A stretch of DNA of 64,000 bases from Paracyclopina nana. Taxonomy: Eukaryota; Arthropoda; Copepoda; Cyclopoida; Cyclopettidae. The first letter of the stretch is position 1, and each line of letters opens with the position of its first letter. The notes under the pieces are model-generated. The model was given only the letters and a program-made list of their open reading frames with translations. It was not told the origin of the DNA and ran no database searches. This document shows positions 60,155 through 64,000 of this stretch, piece after piece. Position numbers and translations under genes: made by a program. Location of the stretch: assembly GCA_019096065.1 (NCBI GenBank), contig JAGUCH010000002.1:1500501-1564500 (forward strand), given 5' to 3'.

Positions 60155-62529
60155 CTAGTGTTTGGCTCCATCAAAGGGATCTGGTGTCACTCCCCGGTAT
60201 CCAAGCCTGAAATAATTTAAGATGAAACAAGGTTTAAATGACTTAAACTAAAGTGAGCATACCCATAGTGATGAGGCTCAGAAATGTGGCAAGAGCAAGC
60301 AATGGGCATTTTGAAGGAATCAATATGAAGGCCTTCTTCGTACGTGTAAGCCAAGAGCCTTACAAAGTTGTGCTTTTGCAAGCACTGTGAGTAGTACTTC
60401 TTTTCAATGAAGCTGCACGGTGCACTAGGATACCTGAAATGAAAAAAAGGAGCTCCATTTTGCATATTCAGCTGCTTGGGACTTTTTAGCTTACATGCAT
60501 TGTTCAAGCCTCTGAGTTTGGGTGTACTTTTCGTAGCCTTTTCCGTATCCTTTTGCGTAGTAGTCATCCGGCAAATTGACAATCACCTTCCATTTTCCGT
60601 AGGTGTTGATGGCTCTTTTGGGCCTTCCATAATAAATGTCAGAAGGGCACAAATAGCCTCCTTTCTTGTAGTAATCCGGAGCATAATCATATCCACTAAA
60701 GAAAATGCATGATTCACCATTGTTTTCCAGTGTAACTTTATCTACTCACTGGTAGTCGTTTCCGTATTGCTGGTACTTTTTCTCCCCATAATAATGCTCG
60801 TATGTGTAGCCTTCCTCTTCGGCTTTTGTCAACCCATCGACCAAGTTGTCAGCTGATTGGTACGTGATGTCCGACAATAACCTGTCCACTAACGGTTTGT
60901 TTCTGTCCAACTCGTGCAAAATCGTCTCACTGGAAGACACATTTCATTTTTCACTCAAGGCCAGGGTCAAACAGAAGCAAATTATTCATGCATAAATAAT
61001 TATGACGGTTAGGTGTCCAATGCTTTGCAGACTCGGATAATTCGAGCAGAACTCATATTTTTGAATAATCCTATTAAATAATTTAGCTATTCTAGCATTA
61101 CTGTGGAGAGCACAAATAAATTCCAAAATCCGTTAAATTTCATCAAGTTGACATGCATTTTTTGGGGGGAAAGTGTGCATATTATTCTTTTTTTGCAGGA
61201 TCTCTCGCTCCGCTCGAAAAAAAAAATTTCAAAAAAATAAGGTACATACATTGGATAGTAGTCATCTTGGAGACAAAATGTCAAGTTGTAATAGTGCTTG
61301 TTTGTGTATGCACACTCAGGAATTTGGCCCACATCATATTGGTAGTAGTCATGGTGGCCATGATGGCCGTGTTCAGCCAAATGAGGCCGCTGGTGTTCAT
61401 GGTGCCTCAATTTCCCATATCCTTCAAGAGCATGCGCGTAGTGGGGCGCAAGATATGGATTATTGTACGGATTGTAGGGCTGCAATGCAAATAAAAGCCA
61501 TGTGTAGAAATTATTTTTGTAATATGCACTGATCGGGGGCCATGATTTCCCACTGTGCACAAGGAGATATCCTTAATGCAACATATGGCGAGTCAATAAA
61601 TATCTGCTGTACGTACCAAGGTTACGCCGCAATGTGCCGTAGATTTCGGACTTTTTTCTCTCACCAATAATAATTAGCAAAAGTCAGGCCAAGGAGACTT
61701 GTTTTATTAACCTGTCAGGACTTTTTCATATATCCACGAAGGCCCTTTTTTATTATTACAAGCCTAAAGTTCGTGCCACGCGCATATTATATGACCATTC
61801 CGGACTTGGGATTTTTTGCCTGGTAATTATGAACTTACTGCTAAATCAGCGTCTTGCGTTCGAATAGCATCGTATGCATCATGGGTGTCATAAGGGTTTC
61901 TGTGCACTGAGGACTCATGGTGGCCTTTGCCATAAGCATATCCTCTTGGCGTTACTATAATTAAAATAAATCAATGAATCACATTTTCATCGTTGGAATA
62001 ATTATGTTCAATTTACCATATGGGCTGTAGCGTGGCCTTGAGCGAATTTCGTCAAGATGCGTCAAAGGCAAAATAGTTGGACCCAAATGAGACTCGCGTC
62101 CAAGCAGAAAGTCCTTTTCGTCATTGGCGTACGTTGCTGTTGCACATAATAATATCTAAGAAACGAGAAGAGAAATTCTATTGAGGGCTAGTTAGACGTC
62201 CGAGGCGACCTGCGGTGCTTTGCCGACTTTGATAATTTGAGCGGAGTTTTATACACTAACTAGAGAAATCAGCGTTTTTGCACCAAGCATAAGTGGCGAT
62301 AATAAACACATAAATTAATGCTAAAATTAATGCTAAAATAACTTTTAAAAGATTAAAAGTAGGGGCACAAATAAATAGGCATATTTTTAAATAAGTACTT
62401 GGGACTGCTTTTTCGCTCCGCTCTGTTAAGACAATCCGAGTAAATGATAGAGAGAAAAGGAAAAAGTTGTCAACTTACGCTACAAATAAATCCTGCTACC
62501 ACCATTTTTGATGGCCAACTGTTACTCAT
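60155..62529 (-). CDS. spz: Spätzle-like cystine-knot ligand
   Basis: Secreted neurotrophin-type ligand, expected to bind Toll receptors. Exons 62529-62479, 62155-62017, 61954-61839, 61479-61250, 60929-60750, 60695-60495, 60433-60263, 60206-60155 give 379 aa with perfect phase. Signal peptide (VVAGFICSILLCATATYA); prodomain rich in His/Tyr/Pro with IPECAYTNKHYYNLTFC and DDYYP-ETILHEL-RLLSDI; knot from YLCPSD (Cys255) through WKVIVNLPDD, LEQC (305), APCSF (312), SQC (323) to FKMPIACSC (352, 354). Six knot cysteines are seen; classical Spätzle ends CCxC, so one is absent here, possibly the interchain one (inference). No RxxR cleavage site directly before the knot. The C-terminal LGYRGVTPDPFDGAKH follows the knot. 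The paralogue is not resolved. Confidence 0.85.
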
Positions 62530-63395
62530 AGTGAGGAGGAAAATGTACTACCATATATATAATATGTGGAGCGCGCGCAAAGCTACGCGCAGAACGCAAA
62601 ATGTGACATTTTCGCTTGATGTTTGGTTTATTCTTTTAGGTCTTCTTCGTTTTATTATCAATTGTTGGTTTTTTTAAACCCCGGCCCCGACGATCAACAA
62701 TCAAAAGGAACAGTTGCTTTCATAATAAACTTCTTCTTCTTCTTCTTCGTGGCGTTTACAGGGGCCAATTTTAGCGGTTATTTTTCAAAGTAAAGAAAAT
62801 CAAAGATAATGCCCTATCTGCTTTCTTATTATTAGTTTCGTTTAAAATTACTTCTTTTTTGTTGTTGATGTTGTTTCGCAAGTTGCTTAGTGGGGTTGCA
62901 GTAGTTGTAATAGTGGTAGAGGGGAGAGGAGGGAAATTTCTTGATAAATTTAGCACAGCACTTTTTTATCTTTCATACATCAAAAACACGTTTTAATAAT
63001 AATAATTGTCATCAGAAAAACACACGGACAAAATTGCGCAGTTCTTCCTTTTTTCCCAAAAAAAATGGCACTTCTAGTTCTTTTTTTTTCCTTTTTCTTC
63101 TTCTTCTTCCTTCATGGGGTTAGCACGAAATAAAATAACATAACAATTATTATTTATTAGTAGTTGTTGTGTGTGTGTGTGTATATTGTTGTAGTGGGTG
63201 GGTTGTCATTCAGCATATTATCCAAATAAGAAGTGAAAAGAAAAAAAGAAATTGATGTCGTGGTTTCCTCTTTTAGAATGTAACTTCTTGGAAATCTGCA
63301 AAGCGATGATGACAAACGACGACAATCATCAACGTGGTCATATAACTTAACAACTCATACCAAATAGCAATTGTTTTAGCTCTAATCAACAAGTC
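62530..63395. other. Spätzle promoter and 3' UTR of the RGG gene
   Basis: Holds the TATA box, a TTC run (62,731-62,751), a GT run (about 63,168-63,182) and, for the minus strand, AATAAA at 63158-63153, 238 nt after the RGG stop. Confidence 0.5.
62551..62561 (-). promoter_or_regulatory. TATA box of the Spätzle-like gene
   Basis: TATTATATATATGG on the minus strand lies only about 25-31 nt before ATG 62529. A usual TSS spacing would leave almost no leader, so the second ATG (62505-62503, MVVAGFICS) may be the real start. Confidence 0.5.
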
Positions 63396-63591
63396 CTAGC
63401 TCCTGCGAGTATAAGTGGTGCGTTGCTGCTGCTGTTGCTGCTGCTGCTGAGAGTTGACAGGTCCAGCAGAGGGAACAGCCATGTTGCCACTCCCCCCGGG
63501 CCCTGCCTGAGGGGGTGGCCCGTGGCCACGCCCACCGGAAAATCCGCCACGTCCCCCGCCTCGCTGACCTCCACGCGAATTGCCTCTTCCA
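63396..63591 (-). CDS. C-terminal exon of an RGG/polyQ protein (partial)
   Basis: Acceptor CTTTTTTAG before 63591; the first base completes a codon begun in an exon off the window's right edge. The translation is Arg-Gly-rich (GRGNSRGGQRGGGRGGFSGG), then GHGPPPQAGPGGSGN, an eight-Gln run coded by CAG/CAA, and ends TTYTRRS before TAG 63398-63396. RGG boxes bind RNA and are arginine-methylated in many ribonucleoproteins. Too little is present to name the family. Confidence 0.75.
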
Positions 63592-64000
63592 CTAAAAAAG
63601 TAAAAAAAACAAGCATAAAATTACAGAAAAATGGCAACGCTCTTTTCACATAATATAGCATATACGCATGGAAAGCTTTGCTTATTATTAATCAAGGATC
63701 TTGGGTTTTGATGACTTTGAATTTAGAGCCATTTTTAAATGAAAATTCCTTATTCATTAGCCTAGAAATCCACTTGGCTGCATTTTGCTCATTTTATTTC
63801 TGGAACGCTTTTTAAAAGTTACATAAAGAAAAGCAGGTAATGAAACAAACTCAAAGTATGTTTTTACCAACTCGGTGGATTACATTCTTTGTAATGAGCA
63901 AGGTAAAAATAATGAGCCCTTAAATAAGCAGTTATCAAGTCAGCCTTCAAGACGCACGTTCTTATTACTATTCACTATGACTTGAGAGAGAACCTAACCT
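63592..64000. other. Probable intron of the RGG gene
   Basis: No coding sequence recognised. The upstream exon is not in the window. Confidence 0.5.

Noticed and set aside
61153-61532. Plus-strand ORFs of 113-119 aa
   Set aside because: Antisense to the His/Tyr-rich exon of the Spätzle-like gene.
62941-63123. 60-aa plus-strand ORF rich in Phe/Leu
   Set aside because: It reads pyrimidine-rich 3' UTR sequence of the minus-strand RGG gene.

Overview
This is nuclear DNA from an invertebrate animal, AT-rich, with many genes split by introns of about 50-400 nt and a few very long ones. A Spätzle-type cystine-knot ligand and the insect-like wording of the ankyrin and the cGMP-dependent kinase point to an arthropod. 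I cannot name the species. All gene models below were joined by hand from splice sites, reading phase and family similarity.

Layout. (1) 1-24,100, minus strand: one ankyrin gene of the Ank2/UNC-44/vertebrate ankyrin type. It has 24 ankyrin repeats and a ZU5/UPA supermodule. The 3' end (rest of UPA, death domain) lies off the left edge. Its 5' end is complex: four phase-0 exons carrying a start codon can each join the same first repeat exon. Four short in-frame cassette exons (27, 21, 81 and 39 nt) were also found. (2) 24,100-49,600: about 25 kb without a convincing gene, but rich in structure. It holds minisatellites (16-, 22- and 21-nt units), a 171-bp satellite-like triplet, three inverted-repeat elements of MITE/foldback type (the window's fourth, 15,463-16,218, is in an ankyrin intron), a tRNA-Thr-derived SINE cluster with a GC hairpin tail, Z-DNA-prone tracts and many CTCF-like AGATGGCGC/AGAGGGCGC sites. 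Some of this is probably the long 5' region of the kinase gene. (3) 49,739-53,138, plus: cGMP-dependent protein kinase (foraging/PRKG1 type). (4) 53,501-53,812 and 54,480-56,118, plus: two unrecognised secreted cysteine-containing proteins. (5) 56,485-58,516, minus: phosphoacetylglucosamine mutase (PGM3), head-to-head with (6) ATG5 at 58,955-60,087, plus. ATG5 runs tail-to-tail into (7) a Spätzle-like ligand, 62,529-60,155, minus. (8) 63,396-63,591, minus: the last exon of an RGG/polyQ RNA-binding-type protein whose 5' part is off the right edge.

The right-hand 14 kb is gene-dense with compact introns. PGM3 and ATG5 share a 438-bp intergenic promoter, and ATG5 and Spätzle stop codons lie only 67 nt apart. 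The left 50 kb is two long neuronal-type genes with large regulatory introns and repeats.
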